This document shows positions 48,801 to 58,272 of a stretch of 64,000 nucleotides of DNA, piece after piece (position 1 is the stretch's first letter; the number at the start of each line of letters is the position of its first letter). The DNA comes from Luidia sarsii (taxonomy: Eukaryota > Echinodermata > Asteroidea > Paxillosida > Luidiidae), in the NCBI GenBank assembly GCA_949987565.1, contig OX465108.1, forward strand, positions 1,357,477-1,421,476. Direction: 5' to 3'. Under the pieces are notes generated by a model. It saw nothing but the letters and a program-made list of their open reading frames with translations, did not search any database and was not told the origin of the DNA. The position numbers and the translations under genes are program-made.

Positions 48801-50936
48801 CTTTGAGGGCTACATCATTGACCTGTTGGAACGTATCAAGACTCATGTCAAGGGCATCGACTTCGACTACCAGGTGGAGCTGGTGGCTGACGGCAAGTTT
48901 GGCAGTCGGCACACCTACAGCCACATCTGGAACGGCATGGTGGGAGACGTGGTCCGAAAGGTGAGCAAAGCGATCGATTGAGTGGTTGATTGAGGGTTGG
49001 ATTTGTGGGAATGATTGAGTGACAAAATGAGTGAACGGTTGACTGAGTGAATGAGTGAGTAAATCAGTGAACGATTGGCCGAGTGACCGAGTGAATGAGT
49101 GAGTAAATCAGTGAACGATTGACCGAGTGAATGAGTAAGTAAATCAGTGAACAATTGACTGAGTGAATGAGTGAGAAAATCAGTGAACGATTGACCGAGT
49201 GAATGAGTGAGTAAATCAGTGAACGATTGACAGAGTGAATGAGTGAGTAAATCAGTGAACGATTGACCAAGTGAATGAGTGAGTAAATCAGTGAACGATT
49301 GACCGAGTGAATGAGTAGTAAATCAGTGAACGATTGACCGAGTGATTTATTTCACAGAAATATATTGTTCCGATTGTTTTAGCGAGATTTGAAAATGATG
49401 CATTGTTAAAAAAAACCCGTATGGCAGTCATCGGCGCTGAAAACCCCCGGCGCGAAGTGGTTAAAGCCCAGTACATTCAGTCAGTGCCTTGCCCATTGGC
49501 TCGCTTGCCAAAGGCAAACCCTGCCCTCTAGTGCAGACATCTTAACCATGTGACCCATAAGCTGATTGACGTTGTGTACTTGATTCAATGCATCACTGTA
49601 CCCTACACATCAGGTAGGGTTTCAGCCTCATTGAATTACATTCATCAAAATGTATCTCAGAATTCAGGTTGTTTTTAAGACTGCTTTTAAAAAAATAATA
49701 ATTTTTGGTCTAGGATGAGTTCTGATATGGTTGGGTTTTGTTTGTTTTTTGCAGAAAGCGGATATTGCTGCTGGGCCACTGACTGTGACTGCTGATCGTT
49801 CTCAAGCCATTGACTTCACCTACCCCTTCATGAGCAGTGGCATCACCATTCTGATGAAGCACCCCAACTACGTCCAGCACAACCCCTTCCGCATCATGTA
49901 CCCCTTCGGCATCGAGGTCTGGTTCGTCAACCTGGTGGCCTTCTTCGTCATCAGCGCCATGCTGTACTTCTTCAACTACTTCGACCCGTACGACTGGCGC
50001 GGCACGGCGGAGCGCCAGGAGACCTTCCAAGAGAACGCCGAGAACTTCTCCATGAAGAACTCGCTCTGGTTCGTCACCACCTCCATGTTCCTGCAGAGCT
50101 TCGACAGCTCGCCCCGCTCCAACGCCGGCCGGACCCTGGCGGCCTTCTGGTGGGTCTTCACCATCATCATGGTCTTCCTCTACCTGCTGAACCTGACGCA
50201 CTTTGTCACCACCAACAAGCGGCTGGTCTACACCAAGACGGCGGAGGAGCTCCTGGACCAGACGGAGGTGGCCTTCGGCAGCGTGGAGAAGGGCTCCACC
50301 TACTACTTCTTCAAGAAGTCGATGGTGCCCGAGTACCAACGTCTCTGGCAGCACATGAACACCCGGGTGCCTTCGCCGTGGGTCACGAACATCTCCTCCG
50401 GCATCGAGCGCGTCCGCAACAACAACGGCTTCTACGCCTTCATCGGGGAAGCCGGGGAGCTGAACTACCTGGCCAGCAAGCGCCCCTGCGACCTCCTGGT
50501 CTCGGGCACCTACATCACCCGCACCACCTACGCCCTGGCCGTGCAGAAGGACTCGCCGCTGAAGGACCAGCTGTCCAGCGCCATCGAGTCGCTGCGGGAC
50601 ACAGGCGTGCTGGAGGACCTGGAGCGGGAGTGGTGGGACCTGGACATCCGCCACCAGGAGTGCCGCAACCTGACCACGTGGGAGCGGCAGGGCGTCTTCT
50701 CCCTGACGGCCGTGGACCTCCAGGGAGTCTACTACATCCTGGCCATCGGCATCCTCCTGGCCGCGGTCACCTTTGCCTTTGAGGCCATCTCCTTCTCGTG
50801 CGGCAAGCAGAAGACGAGCGGCAGCCGGAACGGGCCGATGGGCGGTGGCCAGGGAGTAGGAGGTGGGGGAGGAGGAGGAGGGGGTGGACAGGCCACGGGT
50901 GGGGCCGGGGGGAAAGACGACAAGATGTGGATATAG
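39870..50936 (+). CDS. Ionotropic glutamate receptor, divergent (iGluR-A), complete
   Basis: Ten exons join in frame to 912 residues: 39870-39957, 43361-43525, 44398-44652, 45198-45388, 45922-45984, 46516-46839, 47492-47599, 47762-47893, 48730-48960 and 49755-50936 (TAG), all GT..AG. Order: signal peptide 1-24, amino-terminal domain to about 400, S1 ligand lobe about 420-545, M1 571-592, pore loop 622-637, M3 645-672, S2 lobe, M4 844-866, Gly-rich tail. Ligand contacts typical of amino-acid-binding receptors are present: PLT 527-529, Arg534, Gly-Ser-Thr 699-701, Glu751, and a Cys764/Cys822 pair. SPRS after the pore is AMPA/kainate-like. Oddities: Leu632 at the Q/R site, and LYLLNLTHF (661-669) in place of SYTANLAAF. 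It is likely a postsynaptic or sensory ligand-gated channel of the AMPA/kainate/delta/phi branch. The exact class is unresolved. Confidence 0.93.
40858..41040. mobile_element. 183-bp MITE with 46-bp TIRs and 9-bp TSD
   Basis: Left terminus CGCAGTGGCTGTTGTTACGG and on for 46 bp is an exact reverse complement of the right 46 bp. ATTAAATAA occurs directly before (40849-40857) and directly after (41041-41049). It lies in intron 1 of iGluR-A. The 9-bp duplication is compatible with Mutator-like or Merlin-like transposases (inference). There is no internal reading frame. Confidence 0.9.
42080..42180 (+). repeat. tRNA-derived SINE, degenerate
   Basis: GGAAGGCCACCACCGCCTAAGG, GGCTGGATAGCTCAGG and CCAGAGGTCTCAATACCC in intron 1 of iGluR-A. 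The B-box is decayed. Confidence 0.72.
42770..42870 (-). repeat. R3-related fragment
   Basis: CACCGGGCAAAGCACTGAGC and CTCCTCGACGCAAAGTCGCAAACATCAT correspond, inverted, to the middle of the 39025-39235 element. Confidence 0.5.
43702..43977. repeat. R5 MITE
   Basis: Left end GCTTATCTGATTGGGTG then ACCTACAATTACC; right end GGTAATTGTAGGG, then CCAATCAGATAAGC. Inverted ends of about 38 bp enclose about 200 bp with no gene. A second copy lies at 53745-53980. Confidence 0.78.
43997..44087. repeat. R1 repeat, single arm
   Basis: GATATACAAAAATGTTGTAA, then CTTTGAGAAAGGTCCTGC and GATCGAAACGTCAGGCCC, immediately after the R5 element. Confidence 0.82.
44968..45148. repeat. R1 hairpin repeat
   Basis: GGGCCTGACATTTCGATCC, a short loop, then CCTTTGAGAAAGGTCCTGC and CGAAACGTCGGGCCC, with the TAATGTATTGCGGG and CAGTGAGCAGTTTGCAACAG tail. 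It ends about 50 bp before an iGluR-A exon. Confidence 0.82.
45398..45482. repeat. (GACA)n microsatellite
   Basis: AGACAGACAGACA array with GGCA variants, starting a few bases after the donor of the fourth iGluR-A exon. Confidence 0.92.
46864..47284. repeat. (CCCTG)n then (CCCCTCCTCT)n array
   Basis: About 230 bp of CCCTG pentamers with variants (CCTTG, TCCTG, CTCTG), passing abruptly into 18-19 near-identical decamers CCCCTCCTCT. It lies in iGluR-A intron 6, beginning about 25 bp after the donor. The opposite strand is G-rich. Confidence 0.95.
48170..48350. repeat. ACCACA/TGTGGT inverted-repeat element
   Basis: Left end TACCGCAATTTACCACA; right end TGTGTGGTTAATTGTGGTTT. Internal ATACCACAGGACACCACAAA. 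It is related to 61259-61470, which lies in the matching intron of iGluR-B. Confidence 0.6.
48430..48640. repeat. R3-derived fragments
   Basis: GAGTTACCAGCTCTTCTCAG, GAGTCACACTCATTCTTGA and AATGGTGTCACTGCACATGG, then a second partial copy with GTGCCACGCTCATTCTCC. Two diverged arms in direct order, about 90 bp before an iGluR-A exon. Confidence 0.6.
49005..49345. repeat. 36-bp minisatellite
   Basis: About eight tandem units of GTGAATGAGTGAGTAAATCA GTGAACGATTGACCGA (36 bp) with small changes, in the last intron of iGluR-A. It is itself built from a GAGT-like 4-bp pattern. Confidence 0.92.
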
Positions 50937-52470
50937 AGCATCCCCTCCACCCCACACCCCTTATATTCAGCAGTAACCCAGACAGTGCACTCTATCACCA
51001 ATAGAACCCTCAAATGGGCCATTGAGCACAATTGAAATCCGACAAAAATGCCAAAAAAAAAATTCTTTGTGCCTGAAAAAAAAAACCTGTGGTAATCTTC
51101 AGTTGTTTTCATGTTTCTAATTCTATGTCCTCCACATTGGATCAGGGAAATCATCTCATTTCTGAAGCAAACCATGTGAAGTCTCTTCATTACTAATCAA
51201 CCCTCATGAATTCTGTACATAGTCAGGTGAGGGGGAGGCTTATGCAGAGCTGCACCTTAGAGTACAGTGTACCCTTCTGAGCGATTCGAGTCAAGCTACG
51301 TTCGCTCTCTTTAAGATGTAGCTCCATTATGGATTTCAAGACTTGAGACTCGATTTTGTAATCGCGGGCATTGAGTTGGGTCACCATATCTATTTTAATT
51401 TTTTAATTAGCTGTCCGAGATGGCTTCAATAACTCTTACCAAATCCCTGTCGTTGGATTCTCCGAAGTCCCCCCTCCCCCCCGAAAAAGGCTTTTATATT
51501 TTGTACGAATGCACAAAAAGAAAAAGAGGCTGATTTGTTTCTAACGGATGGGAGATGCCAAAAGGATGTATGCCTCTCGGTGACTAGTTCGAAGGAGAAC
51601 ATTTTTTTGTATGACTTGATATCCCAGTAATGATCGGAAGCAAATGTACATAATAATTGTTGTACGGTACAACTACTCAGAATGCCACTGCCGAGCTGTC
51701 CCGTTGCCGTGTAGGTTGAGTCCTGAGATCGGTTAGTGCTTGGCGTTTCCTTGTCTGAAATTCCTACGTTTATTAGCACTCTGCTTGCTCGGCCCAATTT
51801 ATTCCTGCATATTTTGTAATGAGACATCTTTGTAAAAAAAAAAAATAAAAAAAAATAGGCCTTAATAATCATACATGTGGTGGCGTTGGTTAACGAATGT
51901 AAATATGCCACTGCTCAGTTATGCGTACATCCTAACGTTTATCAATACTTTGGTTTTTTGTGTTTTCGTGGATTATTATATGAACATTTTCCTGTCAATG
52001 TCAGCGGTGATAATATTAAGTTGTTCAGCAGTTAAACTAGAAATGGTGTTATCCTTCCACGTGCACTTTTGACGTTATAAACGATTTTCATTATTTTGTA
52101 AAACTTGCTTTTTTTTCTCTCTTTTTTTTTTCTCTTTTGGAATTGAACTAATCAGGCTAAATTGTGTAGTCACCCTCTAGTTGATGATAATTATGTTGTA
52201 ATCCATTTCCTTTGGTCTTCTTCAGTGTACCCTTTAATCAGCCTAACTTTAGATCGACTATCCAGCGTTGTAGATAAGCATTTTTTAAAGAAGTGTGTAT
52301 AAATTTTTGGTTTGTCATGAGAGATCTTTGCTCGGTCATTGAATTAAAGTGTCAACTAAGTTTTAATTTCTGTGTTGATTTGTTCATGTTCTTTTTGGCT
52401 GTTTGTAGTGTTTTAAAATTACCTTAAACCCTTTAAACCAGCCCTTAGACCAGTTTCAGCCTGTCTAGGT
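50937..52470 (+). other. Probable 3' UTR of iGluR-A and flank
   Basis: Sequence after the TAG is AT-rich with no gene. A weak AATAAA in an A-rich run lies at about 51844. The end of the transcript cannot be placed. Confidence 0.35.
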
Positions 52471-53300
52471 GATTAAAGGGTCTCTGCCATGCATATCACT
52501 TTGAAGAACATTTTCTGTGGCATCTAGGGATCTGAAGTGTAGAAATATTATTGGCAAGTTTCTTTTTCTTAGTGGAGACAGAAAGTGGTCATCTGTTTTA
52601 CATTTAAAAGGTATCCTTATAAAAATGATCGTCAGGGAATAAATACATGTTTATTCCACTGCTGCAATCTTCAACAACGAATCTGGCTGGCGTGTCAACG
52701 GGTTTGTCGATATTTACTCCCGAAATCGGTTCTCTTGAAAAACGTGCACTGACTTGGTATTATACGAACGCACAATACAATAGTTCCCCGACAAGAGTAA
52801 TGGACCGAGTCTTCATCCGCTGACGTCACTAAGGACGTCATCCACGGGGGCGTGGCTGCTCCCCCCTTTCAAGCTTAAATAAAAGAAATTACACTCTTTC
52901 CCATACTGTAGTTTAAAATTCGAAAACAAAATCATGGATGTATTTTACTGACACCATAGTATTATTTGAAATAATAAAAAACGAATTCCAAAATGCATTG
53001 CAGTTGACCTTTAAGAAAAACAAACTAATCCCTCTGGATTAGGTTTGATGAAAAAACTCCTTCACTAAATGATTATGAAGCATACATTATGGCAGTAGAT
53101 CAACAGGTTTAGGGATAGATCTGCAGGGAAAACCAGAAATTCTTAAAAACTTTTGTACACAACCTATTGAGTTTCTGTTGCATGATCCTGTGATGACATC
53201 ACAATTTGCTCATGAATATTGAAATTCTCATTAGCATAAAAACTGAAAACTTGCACATGCACTCCCTGAACGAGTGTAAAAAGCAGTGTGATTGTTAGCA
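52470..53300 (-). repeat. R6 composite interspersed repeat, second copy
   Basis: Reverse-complement homologue of 29960-30545 in two blocks (52470-52630 and 53022-53300: AATCCCTCTGGATTAGG, CATGATCCTGTGATGACATC, GCTCATGAATATTGAAATT). About 390 bp between the blocks is absent from the first copy. Confidence 0.72.
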
Positions 53301-53717
53301 ACATTGCAAAACAGTTCTGTGGCATTGCCGTGTATCTCCAGGGATCCCACCCCCCCCCCCTCACTATTTGGCCCGACCAGTAATGGCTAGCGGGAGCGCG
53401 AAAGTGGTGGTATGGTTCCCTGACGCCAACACGTCAGTACAGTACAGTACATGTGTGTACATGTACCATTCGTGATCATTCATTTGTAATTGTACGCTGT
53501 ATACTTCTACATGTACTGTACTTCTCGTCTTCAAGCTCCGTGAAATCGGTGAAATATTGTCAGGTTTGATTGATTTTGTCAGGCTTTTAACTGGCTCTGA
53601 TCCCAGTGAAAATACTGAAGAACAATTAAAGAGGTGAGCTGGCAGATCATCATTCACCTCAAACCCGGACATCGTACTACCTCTCGTACTATCGCTCTTA
53701 GTAGAAGAAACCATGAC

Positions 53718-53980
53718 TTAATGGGGAATGCAACCCACAGAAAAATGTTGGCTTATCTGATTGGGTGTTAAAAACAACCTACAATTACATGTACCTATGT
53801 GCTACATACTTACGAGTTTCATAAAGAGGGAAAAGTCGTGGAATTCAGTGGTCGAATTTGCATTCCCGCAACCCGCCATCTTTTCGAAGAGGCCGCCGAT
53901 TATTGTGGGAGTGTGACATCACAACGGAGGCAACTCCGTCTATTGGTCAATTAGGCTTGTTCAATCATTTCAATTTTGAC
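53718..53980. repeat. R5 MITE, second copy
   Basis: GGGGAATGCAACCC, GCTTATCTGATTGGGTG, ACCTACAATTAC, then CCGCCATCTTTTCGAAGAGG. The right end is more diverged than in the 43702 copy. Confidence 0.7.
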
Positions 53981-54204
53981 TAAAAATATTAATCGACATT
54001 TTTAAACTGTTATACCTAAATGTGTGGACAAAATTATAATTCTTTGCATATTTATGTATTTTCGCTCTGATCACTACAAACACTTTTACACGTGTTAGCG
54101 AAGCTGTTTGTAGCCATAAAGCTCTATAAAATGTTGAAGTTCTGTTCAATCAAAAACCGTGGGAATACTTTGAGGGAGACTGGGAAGGACATTTGATTTT
54201 TGTT

Positions 54205-54262
54205 TTGAAAAGTCCTGTTAGGATAGAAACGCCAGGCCCACTAAATTTTATATTTTGATCTG
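54205..54262. repeat. R1 fragment
   Basis: AAAGTCCTGTTAGGATAGAAACGCCAGGCCC then ACTAAATTTTA: a diverged single arm. Confidence 0.65.
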
Positions 54263-54945
54263 TGTTAGATACGGTATAAAGAAATTTGACCTTAACCACT
54301 TCGTACTGATTCAAGAGGTTTCATTTGCGTTCTTCAACAAGGGTTTAGGGTTAAAAAGTCGACAAAATCTTTAAAGTCATTCACAGATATGAAGACAAGG
54401 TATTGGTGCAGTAATTCATGCTGTGTTTGAATGATTTGACTATGCTCTATTCTGGTTTTAATGACATTTCATAGATGGTCAGTGGATGGTAAGATTGAAA
54501 TAAGAAAATTCCTCTGTACATAAATTAAAATGTTTCCTGTGTCATTCGTTTGTTTCAAGTACATTAATAACTCATTATGTTTTCATTTACAATGTCACTT
54601 TTAGTGTTTCGAACATTCAGATCCAAACGATTGGCTAAGTTCCCTGTAATTCCATCCCACTGAGAGGATATTAATTGCCATAACATTTTAAAACAAATTC
54701 TGCTCGTGTTTGGCTAAATTCGTTCATTTTTTTTATGGTACCCACAAAATGGGGACTTTAGAAAACATGTCAATTTCACTTTAGAAATCACGATGGTAAA
54801 TGTTGTATTTGAAACTTCATTCCTACTTGTAGTTGGAACTGTTGACATACTGTAGATAGCAGTATTTGTACTTATATATTGTATATATATATTTCTTTTA
54901 ACATTCAATACGATGCTTTAAATATTAGTTCCAAGTTTTTTAAGT
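54262..54945. other. Intergenic, nothing recognised
   Basis: AT-rich sequence with no coding potential, RNA gene or clear repeat that I can identify. Confidence 0.5.
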
Positions 54946-55020
54946 AAGAAGGACGTGTTAGTGTAGCGGATACACTCTCTGAATTCTAACTTGGTGACCC
55001 GAGTTCGAGTCCTGGCGATG
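54946..55020 (+). repeat. tRNA-like sequence
   Basis: GTTAGTGTAGCGGATACAC resembles an A-box region, and GAGTTCGAGTCC is a near-canonical B-box about 45 bp later. Cloverleaf pairing is poor. It is probably a tRNA-derived SINE head of a different type from the GGCTGGATAGCTC family. Confidence 0.5.
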
Positions 55021-55129
55021 TCAGGGCCCTTGTTCGAGTTTCAAATTAAATAAATAATGCCTTTTAATTTTTTTTTCGACATGTAACCTGTCTTAAAAAG
55101 GGTAAAATTCCATTTTATTTTATTTTATC

Positions 55130-55360
55130 TAGTGGGGTAGAGGGGGTGCGACAGGTCTCCGAACCGCCGCGGGTTGGTGATCTGGGGAGGCCAGGGATTC
55201 TGGAGAGGGCGGGTGATCTGGGGAGGCCGGTTGATCTGGGGAGGTCTGGGTTTCTGGGAGGACCTGCATCCACCCGGGATCGAACCCTCGGCCTTGAGGT
55301 TCCCAGTCGAGCCACTGAACCTCTAGCCTCATGAGTCCCCCCCACCCACCCCTAAAAAAC
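55130..55360 (-). repeat. GATCTGGGGAGGCC minisatellite joined to a tRNA-like end
   Basis: Four or five irregular GATCTGGGGAGGCCGGG units are followed by CGGGATCGAACCCTCGG, whose reverse complement contains the B-box GGTTCGATCCC. A second tRNA-derived module in this cluster. Confidence 0.55.
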
Positions 55361-55424
55361 CAATCTATTTAAACCTTCGGTTACCTTAATATAATTAAAA
55401 AACATGAAACTCTAGACTCGACTT

Positions 55425-56480
55425 CCCTGGGGATCGAACCTGCAACCTTGAGGTTACAGACCCTGGGACACCCACGACACGCTATGCGCACCAGTTGACT
55501 TTTTGTCGAAATTTCAAATACTTATAGGTTGGGTTTGTACTTGGTAATTTAAAGAAGAAAAATGTTACGTTACATCCCTGGGGATCGAACCTGCAACCTT
55601 GAGGTTACAGACCCTGGGACACCCACGACACGCCATGCGCACCAGCTGACTTTTGGTCGAAATTTCAGATACTTAGCCTATAGGTTGGGTTTGTACTTGG
55701 TAATTTGAAGAAGAAAAATGTTACGTTACATCCCTGGGGATCGAACCTGCAACCTTGAGGTTACAGACCCTGGGACACCCACGACACGCCATGCGCACCA
55801 GCTGACTTTTGGTCGAAATTTCAAATACTTATAGGTTGGGTTTGTACTTGGTAATTTAAAGAAGAAAAATGTTACGTTACATCCCTGGGGATCGAACCTG
55901 CAACCCTGAGGTTACAGACCCTGGGACACCCACGACACGCCATGCGCACCAATTGATTTTTCGTTCAAATTTCAGATACTTATAGGTTGGGTTTGTACTT
56001 GGTAATTTGAAGAAGAAAAATGTTACGTTACATCCCTGGGGATCGAACCTGCAACCTTGAGGTTACAGACCCTGGGACACCCACGACACGCCATGCGCAC
56101 CAGCTGACTTTTGGTCGAAATTTCAAATACTTATAGGTTGGGTTTGTACTTGGTAATTTGAAGAAGAAAAATGTTACGATACATCCCTGGGGATCGAACC
56201 TGCAACCTTGAGGTTACAGACCCTGGGACACCCACGACACGCCATGCGCACCAGCTGACTTTTGGTCGAAATTTCAGATACTTATAGGTTGTGTTTGTAC
56301 TTGGTAATTTGTAGAAGAAAAATGTTACGTTACATCCCTGGGGATCGAACATGCAACCTTGAAGTTACAGACCCTGGGACACCCACGACACGCCATGGGC
56401 ACCAGTTGATTTTTTGTTCAAATTTCAGATACTTATAGGTTGGGTTTGTACTTGGTAGTTTGAAGAAGAAAACCCTTGTG
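55425..56480 (-). repeat. Seven-unit 151-bp tandem array with pol III B-box
   Basis: CCCTGGGGATCGAACCTGCA starts at 55425, 55576, 55732, 55883, 56034, 56185 and 56336, a period of 151 bp with one of 156. On the minus strand each unit reads GGTGCGCATGGCGTGTCGTG...GGTTGCAGGTTCGATCCCC, with a perfect B-box and an A-box-like region. T-stem pairing is imperfect, so these are tRNA-like rather than normal tRNAs. The units are more than 90% alike by eye. Confidence 0.9.
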
Positions 56481-56761
56481 TGGTCTTCACATTCCGGTTA
56501 ACTGGATGAGGAGGAAGAGCAGGGAAAAACCAAACCAAAACTGAAACCGAAACCACAGGACACCAGTCACAGATTGAAACGCACTCACGAACTTCTCTTC
56601 TCTCCTCTATCTCTCTTTTTATTTGGTTAATCAAAATATTTCTTCACCGATATCCTGCTCGTAGAGAGTCAGAGGTGAACAGCAGGGCTCGGCTTGCATA
56701 ATAAACCAAGACTACCGGCGTTATCTGAATACTATAAAAACAATCATACAACCAACACAGT

Positions 56762-56960
56762 GTATGGATGAGTGGAACGTTTGCAATGATACCATGTAGT
56801 ACTTCACTTACAAGAAGGAGTGTGGCTCTGAAAAGAGCCGCTAACTCTACACAGATACCGGCTCTTTTCAGAGCCACACTCCTTCTTGAAAGAGAAGTAC
56901 TACATGGTGTCAGCGCAAACCTTCCACTTAGTATTTCCACCATGCAAACCTTCAAGTCTC
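56762..56960. repeat. R3 inverted repeat
   Basis: GCAATGATACCATGTAGTAC...GTGTGGCTCTGAAAAGAGCC is mirrored, after a loop of about 20 bp, by GGCTCTTTTCAGAGCCACAC...GTACTACATGGTGTCAGCGC. A long near-perfect hairpin. Confidence 0.85.
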
Positions 56961-57124
56961 ATCGGTGTATGGATGTTAACGAAATGAGAAAAAATAATAC
57001 GTTCAAAACTGCTACGCGATTTCATGAAATATTTTTAAAGGCACATCACAATATTGTGAAATCATCTATAAGTGAAAATCAAAACACGGTTGACTGTATG
57101 GGGTGGTCGCCACGTACATGTATA

Positions 57125-57210
57125 AGGGCTGCATATACCCCGAGACGGTTAGAGTGGTTGTACGTTAAGCTAGAAGTCTCAGGTTCAAGTCCCGTCCTAG
57201 TCAGTAATCC
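57125..57210 (+). repeat. tRNA-like sequence
   Basis: CCCCGAGACGGTTAGAGTGG then GGTTCAAGTCCCGTCC: a B-box is present and the A-box is degenerate. Isolated SINE relic. Confidence 0.5.
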
Positions 57211-58089
57211 TTTGCTATTTTCACAAATAAAAATTAAAACGAAATAACTAAGCACTAAACAAAACGATATGTATAGATGTTTAGAATAGGATAATTTTTT
57301 TTATTGTATTTTTGTTGGAAAATATTTTTTTCTATTTTTATTTGAATTGTTTTTTGTTTCGAATACTAATTTCATTTTTACCATTAATTGGGTCATTCGA
57401 AGTGATATTTTACATTTTTAGCTTGATTTTGTTGCATTTTATTTCTTCTAATCTTTCAATAGGTAGGACAAAATCTTTAGTACAAATCCTTCACCACTCC
57501 AAAGAGGCAACTCAGTCTGTACAATGTGAAATGTTTAAGCTCAATTATGTACAATTAGCGGTATAAAAAACTGAAAAATCTTCAGTGGAAAACGCAACAT
57601 GATCCGTATTTGATCGTTACCAATACAGGAAAAAACTAAAACACGTTTATATTGTTCCAAATATATACAAAATGCAAAAACAAATCTGTTCCCTTGGTCG
57701 ACACGAAATCTTGTTACTTTTAACTCTCGTTGCTGCACTTTTTCAAATTCTGAGATTGAAATGAAAATCAAAAATACTAATGCTCGTGGTTTGTCCAAGT
57801 GCATGAGACAAATGGGTCTATCTTTAAACAACAGTTATGATAATGATTTTCAAGCGCAAAGTGCAAATTATTTATAATTGTTTTCGATTTTTTTTAGGAA
57901 ACAAAAGGTCCTATCAGTTTCAATTCTGTTGTTGTTTTCAAATGTTTCAAACTAAAGTACAGTTGTTTTCTAAACACAGGGGCCTGTCATTTATGATGAT
58001 TAAGTATTGTTTTTGTGTTGCTGAAACGAAAGAATCTGTTACGATTGCTGTGATCATGTTTTGAAACGAAAGAGCCTATCATTTCATAG
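57211..58089. other. AT-rich flank, possible 3' UTR of iGluR-B
   Basis: No gene. On the minus strand an AATAAA lies at about 57437-57442, roughly 830 bp beyond the iGluR-B stop, and could be its polyadenylation signal. Confidence 0.35.
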
Positions 58090-58152
58090 CTGTTCTCAAA
58101 GGTTAGAGGGCCTGACGTTTCGATCCTAGCAGGACCTTTCTCAAAGGCAAAG
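58090..58152. repeat. R1 fragment
   Basis: GGTTAGAGGGCCTGACG, TTTCGATCCTAGCAGG and ACCTTTCTCAAAGGCAAAG: a single well-preserved arm about 120 bp from the iGluR-B stop codon. Confidence 0.82.
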
Positions 58153-58272
58153 CTGTTGTGATGATTTTAACACGAGACTTTTACCGATTATCTCTCCGAT
58201 TGTGAAACTGTTCGGAGGACTTGCCTAGTGGGCAAGTTTTTTTGGGGGGGTTGCCGAGATAGAGAGCGTGGC

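Noticed and set aside
49710..50957. 415-codon antisense frame opposite iGluR-A, and a similar 387-codon frame opposite iGluR-B
   Set aside because: They are shadows caused by GC-rich third codon positions of the true exons; they lack any family motif.
55425..56480. Cluster of seven functional tRNA genes
   Set aside because: The B-box is perfect, but the T-stem and anticodon stem do not pair properly, so a tRNA-derived tandem repeat is the safer call.
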